From Fusobacterium mortiferum ATCC 9817 (GTDB lineage: Bacteria > Fusobacteriota > Fusobacteriia > Fusobacteriales > Fusobacteriaceae): a DNA stretch of 64,000 nucleotides. The notes beneath the pieces are model-generated. The model searched no databases. It was not told the DNA's origin and was given only the letters and a program-made list of their open reading frames with translations. The stretch spans positions 641,747-705,746 of the forward strand of contig NZ_GL987988.1 of the NCBI RefSeq assembly GCF_000158195.2. Direction: 5' to 3'. Below are positions 16,876 through 25,253 of this stretch, piece after piece. Position 1 is the stretch's first letter. The number at the start of each line of letters is the position of its first letter. The translations under genes and the position numbers were made by a program.

Positions 16876-18189
16876 TTATACAACTCCAATCATACCAAGA
16901 ATAATAGTAACAACTAGTGCAATTATAGGGATTACACAAGTAACCATACCAATATCATTATATGAATCTTTATGAGTCATTTTAGTAACTGCTAGTAATG
17001 TTAACACTGCTCCACAATGTGGTAAAGAATCTAATCCTCCAGATGCTATAGTCGCTATTCTATGGAAGACTTCTATATTCATTCCGCTAGTAGCAGCTAT
17101 TTGTATATATTGAGGAGCTAGAGCTTCAAGAGCTATTCCCATTCCTCCCGAAGATGAACCAGTTGCTCCAGCAAGTAAAGTTACTGCTAAAGCTTCTGAA
17201 ATAAGTGGACTAGCTTTAAGACCTAAAAGTAAATCTGTTAATGTTTGGAACCCAGGGACTATTTTTACTACTCCACCGAATCCAACAGCAGCAGCAGTAT
17301 TTAAAATTGCAATAACAGCTCCATTTGCTCCATCATTAAGAGCTTTTGTAAAAAGATTAGATTTTTTTAAATTTAGAATAACAACAGCAATATTACCACA
17401 AAGTAAAGATAAAATACTAGCTGGAGTAATAGCCATACCTATTTTACTTAAAATATATAAAGAGATTACTACTACTAAAAGAGGTAAAATTGAAAGATAA
17501 GCATTAGGTAATTCTATATTTTGCTCAACTATTTCTCCTTCAGGTTCCGTAAATGTTTCTCCATTTTTTATTAATTTATTTTGCTGCCAAATAAGATAGA
17601 AATATCCACATCCTAGCATGATTAATCCACCAACTATACCTAATATAGGTGCAGCATATGGAGTTGTGTTAAAATATCTTCCAGCAATGATATTATTTAA
17701 TTGTGGACTTCCAGGAAAAGCTGTCATAGTAAAAGTAAATGCACCAAGAGCTATAGCTCCAGGGATTAATCTTCTTGGTAAATTAGCTTCTCTGAATAAA
17801 GAGATTGCAAGAGGATAGATAGCAAATACAACTACGAATAAACTAACTCCACCATAAGTTAAAACAGCACAACTTACTATAACTGATAATAAAGCTCTTT
17901 TTGCTCCGATAAGTTTTACTAGAAGATGGGCAACAGCTTTAGCCGATCCAGTAACATCCATTAACTTTCCAAAAACTGCTCCTAAGAAAAACAGAGGAAA
18001 CCAAGATTGTGTAAATGCAGCTAACGAACCCATATAGTTGATAATATATGAATCTAAAAGTTTATTTCCATCAAATCCAAAACCTAATAATGCAACAACT
18101 AGGGCTGAAACTGGAGCTACCCATATAATAGAGTATCCCCTATATGATAAAAAAACTAAAAGTATTAATCCAATTAGTATACCTAACAT
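16876..18189 (-). CDS. GntP-family permease (gluconate/hydroxyacid:H+ symporter type)
   Basis: A 437-residue membrane protein with about 12-14 hydrophobic helices. It has GntP-type sequences such as WFPLFFLGAVFGKLMD, FPGSPQLNNIIAGRYF and a C-terminal ASGGLDSLPHCGAVLTLL. The start is the ATG at 18189, spaced seven bases from AAGGAGG; a TTG just upstream is not needed. GntP members carry gluconate, 2-keto-3-deoxygluconate, D-serine, 3-hydroxybutyrate or short fatty acids. A palindrome shared with the neighbouring lysR/CoA-transferase control region suggests co-regulation, so a short-chain acid such as hydroxybutyrate is a reasonable guess, not shown. Confidence 0.88.
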   Translation of the reverse strand: MLGILIGLILLVFLSYRGYSIIWVAPVSALVVALLGFGFDGNKLLDSYIINYMGSLAAFTQSWFPLFFLGAVFGKLMDVTGSAKAVAHLLVKLIGAKRALLSVIVSCAVLTYGGVSLFVVVFAIYPLAISLFREANLPRRLIPGAIALGAFTFTMTAFPGSPQLNNIIAGRYFNTTPYAAPILGIVGGLIMLGCGYFYLIWQQNKLIKNGETFTEPEGEIVEQNIELPNAYLSILPLLVVVISLYILSKIGMAITPASILSLLCGNIAVVILNLKKSNLFTKALNDGANGAVIAILNTAAAVGFGGVVKIVPGFQTLTDLLLGLKASPLISEALAVTLLAGATGSSSGGMGIALEALAPQYIQIAATSGMNIEVFHRIATIASGGLDSLPHCGAVLTLLAVTKMTHKDSYNDIGMVTCVIPIIALVVTIILGMIGVV

Positions 18190-18304
18190 CAATTAACCTC
18201 CTTAAGTATTAAAATTTTAAAAAAGAAAAGAAAAAAGTTCAAAATGCATTGACATCTTACAATAAAATTTTATTTCAAAAAGAGATTAATGTAAAATATT
18301 AGTA

Positions 18305-18333
18305 TTTCATAAAAAGTATGAAAAAAAGTCATA
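18305..18333. promoter_or_regulatory. Candidate LysR operator upstream of the permease
   Basis: TTTCATA-N5-TATGAAA overlaps TATGA-N7-TCATA. The second palindrome (18317-18333) has the same half sites and spacing as one in the lysR/CoA-transferase intergenic region. It lies about 130 bp upstream of the permease start. Confidence 0.5.
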
Positions 18334-18376
18334 TTATAGTTAAAAGTAGCAAGAATACTATCTTATTTAACTCATA

Positions 18377-19255
18377 TTAAAGCTCAAAATTTTTAGTAAA
18401 TTCAATAAAAAGTTTAATAGCTTTAGATACATATTTATCTTTTCTAACTATAAAAGCAATATTCCAAGGAAATCCTTCCTTGATATGTATAGCCTTTATA
18501 TTTTTAGAATGAAATTTGCTTAAAATTGGCTTAGGTAAAATAGATATTCCTTGATTCAATGCTACCATTTCAGCAATAAAGTCCCACTGTGAGCTTGTAC
18601 AAATAATATTAGGTTCAAAACCAGCTTCATTACATCTGATTTTTATTCTATCGTAAAGCATATAGGTTTCATTTAATGAGATTAATGGTTCATCTTTAAT
18701 TTCTAGTAAAGATACCTCTTCCCTAGAAGCAAAAGGATGAGATTTATTAGCAACAACGACTACATCAGCAGAGAAAATAGGTGTAATATTAAATTCATCA
18801 GAAGAAAAAGGAAGAATAACAACACCAATATCAATTTCTCCATTATGTACTTTATCTTTTACAGTATTGGCTCCAGCTTCTATAATTTGTAAGTTTATAG
18901 AATGAAAATTATCTTTAAAACTTTTTATTATAGAAGTAAAGTAGATAGTACTTATAACTGGAGGAACCCCAACCTTAATTTTTCCTTTTTCTATACTAAC
19001 ACTATCTAATAGCATCTCAAGTTGTTCATTTATGACTTTAAGAGCAATTACCCCATTTTCATAAAGAAGCTGACCTTCAGGAGTGAGTTTAAAGTGTTTT
19101 GAAGTTCTATCAATTAAAGTTATATCTAACTCATTTTCAAAAGTTTTAATTGCTTTACTTAAGGCAGATTGACAAACAAAAAGATTTTTAGAAGCATTAG
19201 TAAAACTTTTTTCTTTTGCTACTTCGATAAAATAATTTAGAGATTTAATATTCAT
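18377..19255 (-). CDS. LysR-family transcriptional regulator
   Basis: A 292-residue regulator. Residues 1-60 form the winged helix-turn-helix (LNYFIEVAKEKSFTNASK, then QSALSKAIKTFENELD), a linker helix follows, and residues about 90-290 are the two-lobed effector domain. LysR regulators typically sit divergent from a target gene and bind T-N11-A palindromes. This one is divergent from the CoA-transferase and upstream of the permease in the same direction, and both control regions carry TATGA-N7-TCATA. The effector is unknown; by analogy it would be a substrate or intermediate of the CoA-transferase pathway. Confidence 0.93.
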   Translation of the reverse strand: MNIKSLNYFIEVAKEKSFTNASKNLFVCQSALSKAIKTFENELDITLIDRTSKHFKLTPEGQLLYENGVIALKVINEQLEMLLDSVSIEKGKIKVGVPPVISTIYFTSIIKSFKDNFHSINLQIIEAGANTVKDKVHNGEIDIGVVILPFSSDEFNITPIFSADVVVVANKSHPFASREEVSLLEIKDEPLISLNETYMLYDRIKIRCNEAGFEPNIICTSSQWDFIAEMVALNQGISILPKPILSKFHSKNIKAIHIKEGFPWNIAFIVRKDKYVSKAIKLFIEFTKNFEL

Positions 19256-19340
19256 AAAGTCCCTCCCAACTAAAAAGAATTTTTTATTATATTATACAAC
19301 AAAAAAAGATAGTATTTTAGATATTTTTTTCTCATTTTTT

Positions 19341-19359
19341 ATATGAAAAAAAATCATAT
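19341..19359. promoter_or_regulatory. Candidate LysR operator between lysR and the CoA-transferase
   Basis: ATATGA-N7-TCATAT, an imperfectly AT-rich but exact inverted repeat of LysR-box form. Its core recurs upstream of the permease at 18317-18333. A related partial site (TATGA-N6-TCAC) lies at 19406-19420. Confidence 0.5.
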
Positions 19360-19483
19360 TAAAAAATAAAAGAACATTACTATAGAAAAGTAAAAATCTT
19401 AATTCTATGAAAAAAATCACAAAATATGTAATAGTTTCAAATCCTAAAAATAAAAAAGATAAAAAAAATGAAAAAAAACTTAC

Positions 19484-19512
19484 TTGACATTCCTAAAATA
19501 AAAAACTAAAAT
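19484..19512 (+). promoter_or_regulatory. Promoter of the CoA-transferase gene
   Basis: TTGACA (19484-19489), 17-bp spacer, TAAAAT (19507-19512). The predicted start near 19519 leaves a short leader of about 64 nt. Confidence 0.78.
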
Positions 19513-19582
19513 TGTGGACAAAGAGAAGGATAAAGACAAAATGCCAGACTTAATCTCAAAAAATGATTAAGGAGTGAGAAAT

Positions 19583-21139
19583 ATGGCTAAATTTATAAAA
19601 GCAAATGAAGTACCAAAGTTAATAAAAGATGGGGCAGATGTGTTATTAGATGGATTTGTAACAATTGGTGTTCCAGAAGAAATCTATTATGAAATAGAAA
19701 AATCTTTTTTGGAAACTGGAAGTCCTAAAGATTTAAGAATTATGTTTGCTGCAGGTTTTGGAAATGCTAAAGCAGGAACAGGATTAAATAGATTTGCTCA
19801 TAAAGGAATGATAAGAAGAGTAATAGGAGGACATTGGGGATTAGCTCCAGAATTAGGAAATTTAGCTAATGCAAATGAGCTAACAGGGTATAATTTTCCA
19901 CAAGGAGTAATAGCTCAAATGTTTAGAGATATGGCAGCAAATAAACCAGGAACTATATCTCATGTTGGATTGGGAACATTTGTAGACCCAGAATTACAAG
20001 GGGGAAAAATAAACAGCATAACAACAGAGAATTTAGTTGAAAAATTGCATTTAAATGGAAGAGATGTATTATTTTTCAAAGGGCAAAAAGGAGATATAGC
20101 ACTCTTAAAAGGAACAACTGCAGATTGTGAAGGAAATATCTCTCTAGAAGAGGAGCCATTATCACTTGAGATGCTATCAATAGCTACTGCTGTAAGAAAT
20201 AATGGTGGTATTGTAATTGTTCAAGTAAAAAATAAGCTTGAAGATGGTTATGTTCAACCAAAAGATGTAAAAATCCCAGGGGTAATGGTTGACTATGTTG
20301 TTGTTGCAGAAAATAAAGAGTTTCATAAACAAACTTTAGTAGAGGAGTTTAATGAAAAGTTTGTGACTAGAAAAAAAGTAGAAAGTCATGAGGGAAAAAG
20401 TGTAGCACTAGATGAGAGAAAAATTGTTGCAAGAAGATGTGCAATGCTTTTAACTAGAGATAAGAAAATTTTAAATTATGGAATAGGGATGCCAGAAGTA
20501 ATTGCAGATGTTTTAAATGAAGAAGGGCAAGAAGAATACTTTGTTCCAACAGTAGAACCAGGAGCAATAGGAGGAACACCTGCAGGTGGGGCTAATTTTG
20601 GAGCTTCAGTTTATCCAAGAGCAATAGTAGATCAGCCATATCAATTTGATTTTTATGATGGTGGAGGAATTGATGCTGCATTTTTAGGATTAGCTCAATG
20701 TGATAAATATGGAAATATAAATGTATCAAAATTTGGTCCTAAGATAGCAGGGTGTGGTGGATTTATAAATATTACTCAAAATGCTAAAGAGGTTGTATTT
20801 TGTGGAACATTTACTGCAGGAGGATTGGATATTACAGTAAGTGATAGAAAATTAGTAATAAAAAACGAAGGGAAAATAAAGAAATTTATATCAGATGTAG
20901 AACAAATAACATTTAGTGGAAATCTAGCAAAAGAAAATGGTAAAAAAGTAACCTATGTAACTGAAAGAGCAGTATTTGAATTGAGAAAAGAGGGAGTTAC
21001 ATTGGTAGAGATAGCACCTGGAGTAGATTTAGAAAAGGATATATTAGCTCAGATGGATTTTGCTCCAATAGTAGCAGATGATTTGAAATTAATGGATTCA
21101 AGAATATTTAGAGATGAGAAAATGGGATTAAAATTATAA
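19583..21139 (+). CDS. Acyl-CoA:acetate CoA-transferase (YdiF/propionate CoA-transferase type)
   Basis: A 518-residue class I CoA-transferase with alpha and beta domains fused in one chain. The catalytic Glu lies in VEPGAIGGTPAGG, and the GCGGF box and FCGTFTAGGL near the C-terminus are typical. The length matches propionate CoA-transferase and YdiF (about 520-530). The enzyme moves CoA between acyl-CoAs and acetate or another short acid. The ATG at 19583 is eight bases from AAGGAG; a GTG at 19574 lies within that site. It precedes MaoC hydratase, Bcd and EtfBA, so it could release butyrate or propionate from their CoA esters; the acyl preference is unknown. Confidence 0.92.
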   Translation: MAKFIKANEVPKLIKDGADVLLDGFVTIGVPEEIYYEIEKSFLETGSPKDLRIMFAAGFGNAKAGTGLNRFAHKGMIRRVIGGHWGLAPELGNLANANELTGYNFPQGVIAQMFRDMAANKPGTISHVGLGTFVDPELQGGKINSITTENLVEKLHLNGRDVLFFKGQKGDIALLKGTTADCEGNISLEEEPLSLEMLSIATAVRNNGGIVIVQVKNKLEDGYVQPKDVKIPGVMVDYVVVAENKEFHKQTLVEEFNEKFVTRKKVESHEGKSVALDERKIVARRCAMLLTRDKKILNYGIGMPEVIADVLNEEGQEEYFVPTVEPGAIGGTPAGGANFGASVYPRAIVDQPYQFDFYDGGGIDAAFLGLAQCDKYGNINVSKFGPKIAGCGGFINITQNAKEVVFCGTFTAGGLDITVSDRKLVIKNEGKIKKFISDVEQITFSGNLAKENGKKVTYVTERAVFELRKEGVTLVEIAPGVDLEKDILAQMDFAPIVADDLKLMDSRIFRDEKMGLKL

Positions 21140-21260
21140 TAAATAATATTAAAATATCAGATTAAAAAGGAGGGAGTTATCCTATTAAAAATAAAATGGT
21201 TAGTTTTTTCATTGGACTAGATTAAAAATTGAGAATATTTAAATAAATATTAATATATTC
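21140..21260. other. Gap after the CoA-transferase
   Basis: No gene and no clear intrinsic terminator is seen. A second promoter follows at 21261, so the downstream genes have at least partly separate transcription. Confidence 0.4.
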
Positions 21261-21289
21261 TTGACATTGCAGCTAAATACTGATATAAC
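21261..21289 (+). promoter_or_regulatory. Promoter of the maoC-bcd-etfBA operon
   Basis: TTGACA (21261-21266), 17-bp spacer, TATAAC (21284-21289). It leaves a leader of about 170 nt before the MaoC-type gene. Confidence 0.7.
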
Positions 21290-21466
21290 TTATAATATAA
21301 GTCCTATGGCTAGACTACTTGTTTGTAAAAAGTTCAATAGATACTAATTTTTCCAAAAAATATTTTGTGATATTTTTCAAGAAAATAGGAATGTTTATAG
21401 TGAAAATTAGGAAATAATTGAACTAAAATAGTTGATATTTTATTTAATAGTGATAGCGGATTAAAT

Positions 21467-21871
21467 ATGAGATTTGAAGAATTAAAAGTAGGAATGAAAG
21501 CAGAGGTCTCAAAAACAATAACAGAAACAGATGTAGTATTATATGCAGGTATTACATTGGATGTTAATCCAGCACATTTAAATGAAGAACATGCTAAAAA
21601 AACTATGTTCAAGCATAGAATAGCACATGGAATGTTAACTGCTGGCTTAGTATCAGCAGTGCTAGGGACAAAACTTCCAGGAGAAGGAAGTATTTACATG
21701 GGGCAAGATTTAACTTTTACAGCTCCTGTATATTTTGGAGATACTATTACAGCAACAGCTGAAATTATAGAATTAATACCAGAAAAAAACAGAGTAATAT
21801 TATCAACAATTTGTACAAATCAAGATGGAAAAGTAGTATTAAAAGGTCAAGCAAAAATAATGAAAAAGTAA
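21467..21871 (+). CDS. MaoC-like (R)-enoyl-CoA hydratase
   Basis: A 134-residue hot-dog-fold protein. The hydratase motif is recognisable as the Asp/His pair in YAGITLDVNPAHLNEEHAKK, followed by the conserved RIAHGMLTAGLVSAVLG. Such enzymes hydrate crotonyl-CoA to (R)-3-hydroxybutyryl-CoA or the reverse. The ribosome site is poor (GCGGA). It starts an operon with bcd and etfBA, so it probably supplies or removes the crotonyl-CoA used by Bcd. The more usual (S)-specific crotonase is not in this window. Confidence 0.88.
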   Translation: MRFEELKVGMKAEVSKTITETDVVLYAGITLDVNPAHLNEEHAKKTMFKHRIAHGMLTAGLVSAVLGTKLPGEGSIYMGQDLTFTAPVYFGDTITATAEIIELIPEKNRVILSTICTNQDGKVVLKGQAKIMKK

Positions 21872-21895
21872 ATTTTTTGTAGGAGGATTAAAAGA

Positions 21896-23041
21896 ATGGA
21901 ATTTAATATGCCTAAGACACATGAACTTTTCAGACAAATGATAAGAGAGTTTGCTGAAAAAGAGGTAAAACCTCTAGCTGCTGAAGTAGATGAAGAAGAA
22001 AGATTTCCAATTGAAACAGTTAAGAAAATGGCTGAAATTGGATTAATGGGTATCCCTATTCCAAAAGAGTATGGAGGAGCTGGTGGAGATAATGTAATGT
22101 ATGCAATGGCTGTAGAAGAGCTTTCTAGAGTTTGTGCAACAACAGGAGTTATTGTATCAGCACATACTTCACTAGGAACTTGGCCAATTTTAAAATTTGG
22201 TACTGAAGAGCAAAAACAAAAATATGTTCCAAAATTAGCTAGTGGAGAGTGGCTAGGAGCATTTGGATTAACTGAACCAAATGCAGGAACAGATGCTGCT
22301 GGACAACAAACTACTGCTGTTTTAGATGAAGCAACAAATGAATGGGTAATCAATGGTTCAAAAATATTCATAACAAATGCTGGATATGCAGATGTATATG
22401 TAATATTTGCTATGACAGATAAATCACTAGGATTAAAAGGAATATCTGCATTTATAATTGAAGCTGGAACACCTGGATTTACAGTAGGTAAAAAAGAGAA
22501 AAAACTTGGAATTAAAGGTTCTTCAACTTGTGAATTAATATTTGAAGATGCAAGAATTCCTAAAGAAAATTTACTTGGACAAATAGGAAAAGGATTTAAA
22601 ATTGCTATGATGACTCTTGATGGAGGAAGAATAGGAATTGCTTCTCAAGCATTAGGAATAGCACAAGGTGCTTTAGATGAAACTGTAAACTATGTAAAAG
22701 AAAGAAAACAATTCAAGAGAGCAATAGCTCAATTCCAAAATACTCAATTCCAATTAGCAGACTTAGAAGTAAAAGTAGAAGCTGCAAGACTTCTTGTTTA
22801 TAAAGCTGCATGGAGAGAAAGCAACAACCTACCATATACAGTAGATGCTGCTAGAGCAAAACTATTTGCTGCTGAAACTGCAATGGAAGTAACTACAAAA
22901 GCAGTTCAACTACACGGAGGATATGGATACACTAGAGAATATCCAGTAGAAAGAATGATGAGAGATGCTAAGATTACTGAAATCTATGAAGGAACATCAG
23001 AAGTTCAAAGAATGGTAATCTCTGGAAATCTTTTAAAATAG
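21896..23041 (+). CDS. bcd: Butyryl-CoA dehydrogenase (short-chain acyl-CoA dehydrogenase)
   Basis: A 381-residue flavoprotein with the acyl-CoA dehydrogenase signatures AFGLTEPNAGTDA and GYGYTREYPVERMMRDAKIT. The catalytic Glu position near the C-terminus is ITEIYEGTSEVQR. It reduces crotonyl-CoA to butyryl-CoA. Followed by etfB and etfA, it probably forms the Bcd-EtfAB complex, which in anaerobes can bifurcate electrons from NADH to crotonyl-CoA and ferredoxin. The AGGAGG ribosome site and 24-bp gap to maoC indicate one operon. Confidence 0.95.
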   Translation: MEFNMPKTHELFRQMIREFAEKEVKPLAAEVDEEERFPIETVKKMAEIGLMGIPIPKEYGGAGGDNVMYAMAVEELSRVCATTGVIVSAHTSLGTWPILKFGTEEQKQKYVPKLASGEWLGAFGLTEPNAGTDAAGQQTTAVLDEATNEWVINGSKIFITNAGYADVYVIFAMTDKSLGLKGISAFIIEAGTPGFTVGKKEKKLGIKGSSTCELIFEDARIPKENLLGQIGKGFKIAMMTLDGGRIGIASQALGIAQGALDETVNYVKERKQFKRAIAQFQNTQFQLADLEVKVEAARLLVYKAAWRESNNLPYTVDAARAKLFAAETAMEVTTKAVQLHGGYGYTREYPVERMMRDAKITEIYEGTSEVQRMVISGNLLK

Positions 23042-23100
23042 TTAACTTTAAATAATTTGAGAAATTGAAAGTTCAGGAATTAATATATGGAGGATGCAAG

Positions 23101-23886
23101 ATGAAAATAGTAGTTTGTATAAAGCAAGTTCCAGATACAACTGAGATAAAATTAGATCCAGTAACAGGAACATTAATAAGAGATGGAGTTCCTAGTATCA
23201 TGAACCCAGATGATAAAGCTGGATTAGAAGAAGCACTTAGATTAAAAGATAAATATAATGCTCATGTAACAGTAATTACAATGGGACCACCTCAAGCAGA
23301 GGCTATTTTAAGAGAAGCTTATGCTATGGGTGCAGATAGAGCAATATTATTAACAGATAGAAGATTTGGAGGAGCTGATACTTTAGCAACTTCTAATACA
23401 ATAGCTGCAGCATTAAGAAAATTAGATGCAGACTTAATAATAGCAGGAAGACAAGCAATAGATGGAGATACTGCACAAGTAGGACCTCAAATTGCTGAAC
23501 ACCTTGGATTACCACAAGTATCTTATGTAAAAGAAATGCAATATGATGAAAAAGATAACAGTTTAACAATAAAAAGAGTTGTAGAAGATGGATATTATCT
23601 AGTAAATGTTCAACTACCAGCTTTAGTAACAGTATTAACTGAAGCTAATGCTCCAAGATATATGAGAGTTAAAGGAATAGTTGAAGCATTTGATAGAGAA
23701 ATTGAAACTTGGACATTTGATAATATAGAAATTAATCCAGAAATAATCGGATTAAAAGGTTCACCTACAAAAGTTAAGAAATCATTTACAAAAGGAGCTA
23801 AACAAGCTGGAAAAGTATTTGAATTAGATACTAAAGAAGCTGTTGAGTTAATTGTTGAGAAATTAAAAGAAAAATTTGTTATCTAA
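23101..23886 (+). CDS. etfB: Electron transfer flavoprotein beta subunit
   Basis: A 261-residue EtfB starting MKIVVCIKQVPDTTEIKLD, the standard N-terminus of the family, with AGRQAIDGDTAQVGPQIAEH and the signature VTVLTEANAPRYM. The ATG at 23101 follows GGAGG; an upstream TTG frame to 23065 is not used. EtfB binds one nucleotide or flavin and pairs with EtfA. It lies between bcd and etfA, so its role is electron delivery to butyryl-CoA dehydrogenase. Confidence 0.96.
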   Translation: MKIVVCIKQVPDTTEIKLDPVTGTLIRDGVPSIMNPDDKAGLEEALRLKDKYNAHVTVITMGPPQAEAILREAYAMGADRAILLTDRRFGGADTLATSNTIAAALRKLDADLIIAGRQAIDGDTAQVGPQIAEHLGLPQVSYVKEMQYDEKDNSLTIKRVVEDGYYLVNVQLPALVTVLTEANAPRYMRVKGIVEAFDREIETWTFDNIEINPEIIGLKGSPTKVKKSFTKGAKQAGKVFELDTKEAVELIVEKLKEKFVI

Positions 23887-23932
23887 ATTTAAATGATAAC
23901 CTTGATAACCTTAGGATAAAGGAGATAAGAGA

Positions 23933-24943
23933 ATGAATTTAAATGATTATAAAGGAATATTAGTATTTGCAGAACAAAGAGATGGGGTACTTCAAAACGT
24001 TGGACTTGAATTAGTAGGAAAAGCTAAAGAATTAGCAAAAAGCTTAGATGTACCAGTAACAGCAGCTTTAATAGGATATAATGTAGGGAAATTAGCTGAT
24101 ACTTTAGGAGAATATGGTGCAGATAAAGTAATAGTTGTAGACCAACCAAAATTAGAATTATATGATACAGAAGCTTATGCACAAGTATTTAAAGCGATAA
24201 TAGATGCTAAAAAACCTGAAATAGTATTATTTGGAGCTACTACTTTAGGAAGAGATTTAGCACCAAGAGTATCTTCAAGAATGAATACAGGATTAACAGC
24301 TGACTGTACAAAACTTGAGATAAACGAGGAAACAAAAGGACTTGAAATGACAAGACCTGCATTTGGTGGAAACTTAATGGCAACAATCATTTGTCCTGAC
24401 CACAGACCACAAATGTCAACAGTAAGACCAGGAGTTATGCAAAAAGCTCCTAAAGAAGAAGGAAGAAGAGCAGAAGTAGAAAACTTCTCTGTTACTTTAG
24501 ATACTTCAAAAATGAAAGTAAAAATCTTACAAGTAGTTAAAGAAACTAAGAATAAAGTTGATATTTCAGAAGCTAAAATACTTGTTTCTGGAGGAAGAGG
24601 AATTGGTTCAGCTGAAAATTTTGCAGCTTTAGAATCAGTTGCTAAAGAATTAGGAGCTACTGTATCTGCATCAAGAGCAGCAGTAGATGCTGGATTCATT
24701 TCTCACGATAGACAAGTAGGACAAACTGGTAAAACAGTTAGACCTGATATTTACTTTGCATGTGGAATTTCTGGAGCAATCCAACACGTTGCAGGTATGG
24801 AAGAATCAGAGTATATTGTAGCTATCAACAAAGATAAGGAAGCTCCTATATTCAGCATAGCTGATTTAGGAATAGTTGGAGATGCTAACAAAATAGCTGT
24901 TCAATTATTAGAAGCTTTAAAGAAAGCAAAAGAGTCTAGATAG
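23933..24943 (+). CDS. etfA: Electron transfer flavoprotein alpha subunit
   Basis: A 336-residue EtfA. The N-terminal part is a Rossmann-like domain, and the C-terminal FAD domain has LVSGGRGIGSAENF, SRAAVDAGFISHDRQVGQTG and the family signature YFACGISGAIQHVAGM. It is the partner of EtfB and the last gene of the bcd operon, with an AAAGGAG site before the ATG. A terminator whose 3' arm doubles as a -35 box of glmS follows within 13 bp. Confidence 0.96.
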   Translation: MNLNDYKGILVFAEQRDGVLQNVGLELVGKAKELAKSLDVPVTAALIGYNVGKLADTLGEYGADKVIVVDQPKLELYDTEAYAQVFKAIIDAKKPEIVLFGATTLGRDLAPRVSSRMNTGLTADCTKLEINEETKGLEMTRPAFGGNLMATIICPDHRPQMSTVRPGVMQKAPKEEGRRAEVENFSVTLDTSKMKVKILQVVKETKNKVDISEAKILVSGGRGIGSAENFAALESVAKELGATVSASRAAVDAGFISHDRQVGQTGKTVRPDIYFACGISGAIQHVAGMEESEYIVAINKDKEAPIFSIADLGIVGDANKIAVQLLEALKKAKESR

Positions 24944-24955
24944 TAAAAATATTGA

Positions 24956-24992
24956 AGGCTGGTCAAAATAATACTTGACCAGCTTTTTTTTA
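24956..24992 (+). terminator. Terminator of the bcd-etfBA operon
   Basis: GCTGGTCAA (24958-24966) and TTGACCAGC (24975-24983) form a nine-bp perfect stem followed by eight T. The 3' arm contains the -35 box of the glmS promoter. Confidence 0.92.
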
Positions 24993-25003
24993 TCAGTTAT
25001 AAT
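24975..25003 (+). promoter_or_regulatory. Promoter of glmS, overlapping the etfA terminator
   Basis: TTGACC (24975-24980), 17-bp spacer, TATAAT (24998-25003). The -35 box is inside the descending arm of the preceding terminator and the T tract forms part of the spacer. Confidence 0.8.
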
Positions 25004-25015
25004 AGAGAGCGAGAC

Positions 25016-25205
25016 AGGAGATTAGATTTAAGAGCGCCAGAGCTTTCTTAGAGAAGAGATTTATTTATAGAGATAAAGATCTTTCTAAATAAAGTTGACG
25101 AGGACTGGAGTTTATCGAAAATTCGGCGGATACTCCAGAGGTGGTTACAGCCATTACCAATACAAAACTTTAGGATAACCTAAAGGACAAAGGGGTAATA
25201 AGTAG
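25016..25205 (+). promoter_or_regulatory. glmS ribozyme-riboswitch
   Basis: The catalytic core is present: AGCGCCAGAGCTT with predicted self-cleavage between A25033 and G25034, then AGTTGACGAGGACTGGAG, TTTATCGAAAATTCGGCGGA, CTCCAG closing P2.1-like pairing, GGTGGTTACAGCC, and a terminal hairpin CTTTAGG/CCTAAAG. The class is activated by glucosamine-6-phosphate and lowers glmS mRNA. It lies directly before glmS. Confidence 0.95.
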
Positions 25206-25253
25206 CAATCTCCTATGAACATTAAAAATTAAATATTATATAGGAGGATTCAT

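Noticed and set aside
21847..22371. 174-codon frame opposite bcd
   Set aside because: Shadow frame caused by codon bias of the real acyl-CoA dehydrogenase.
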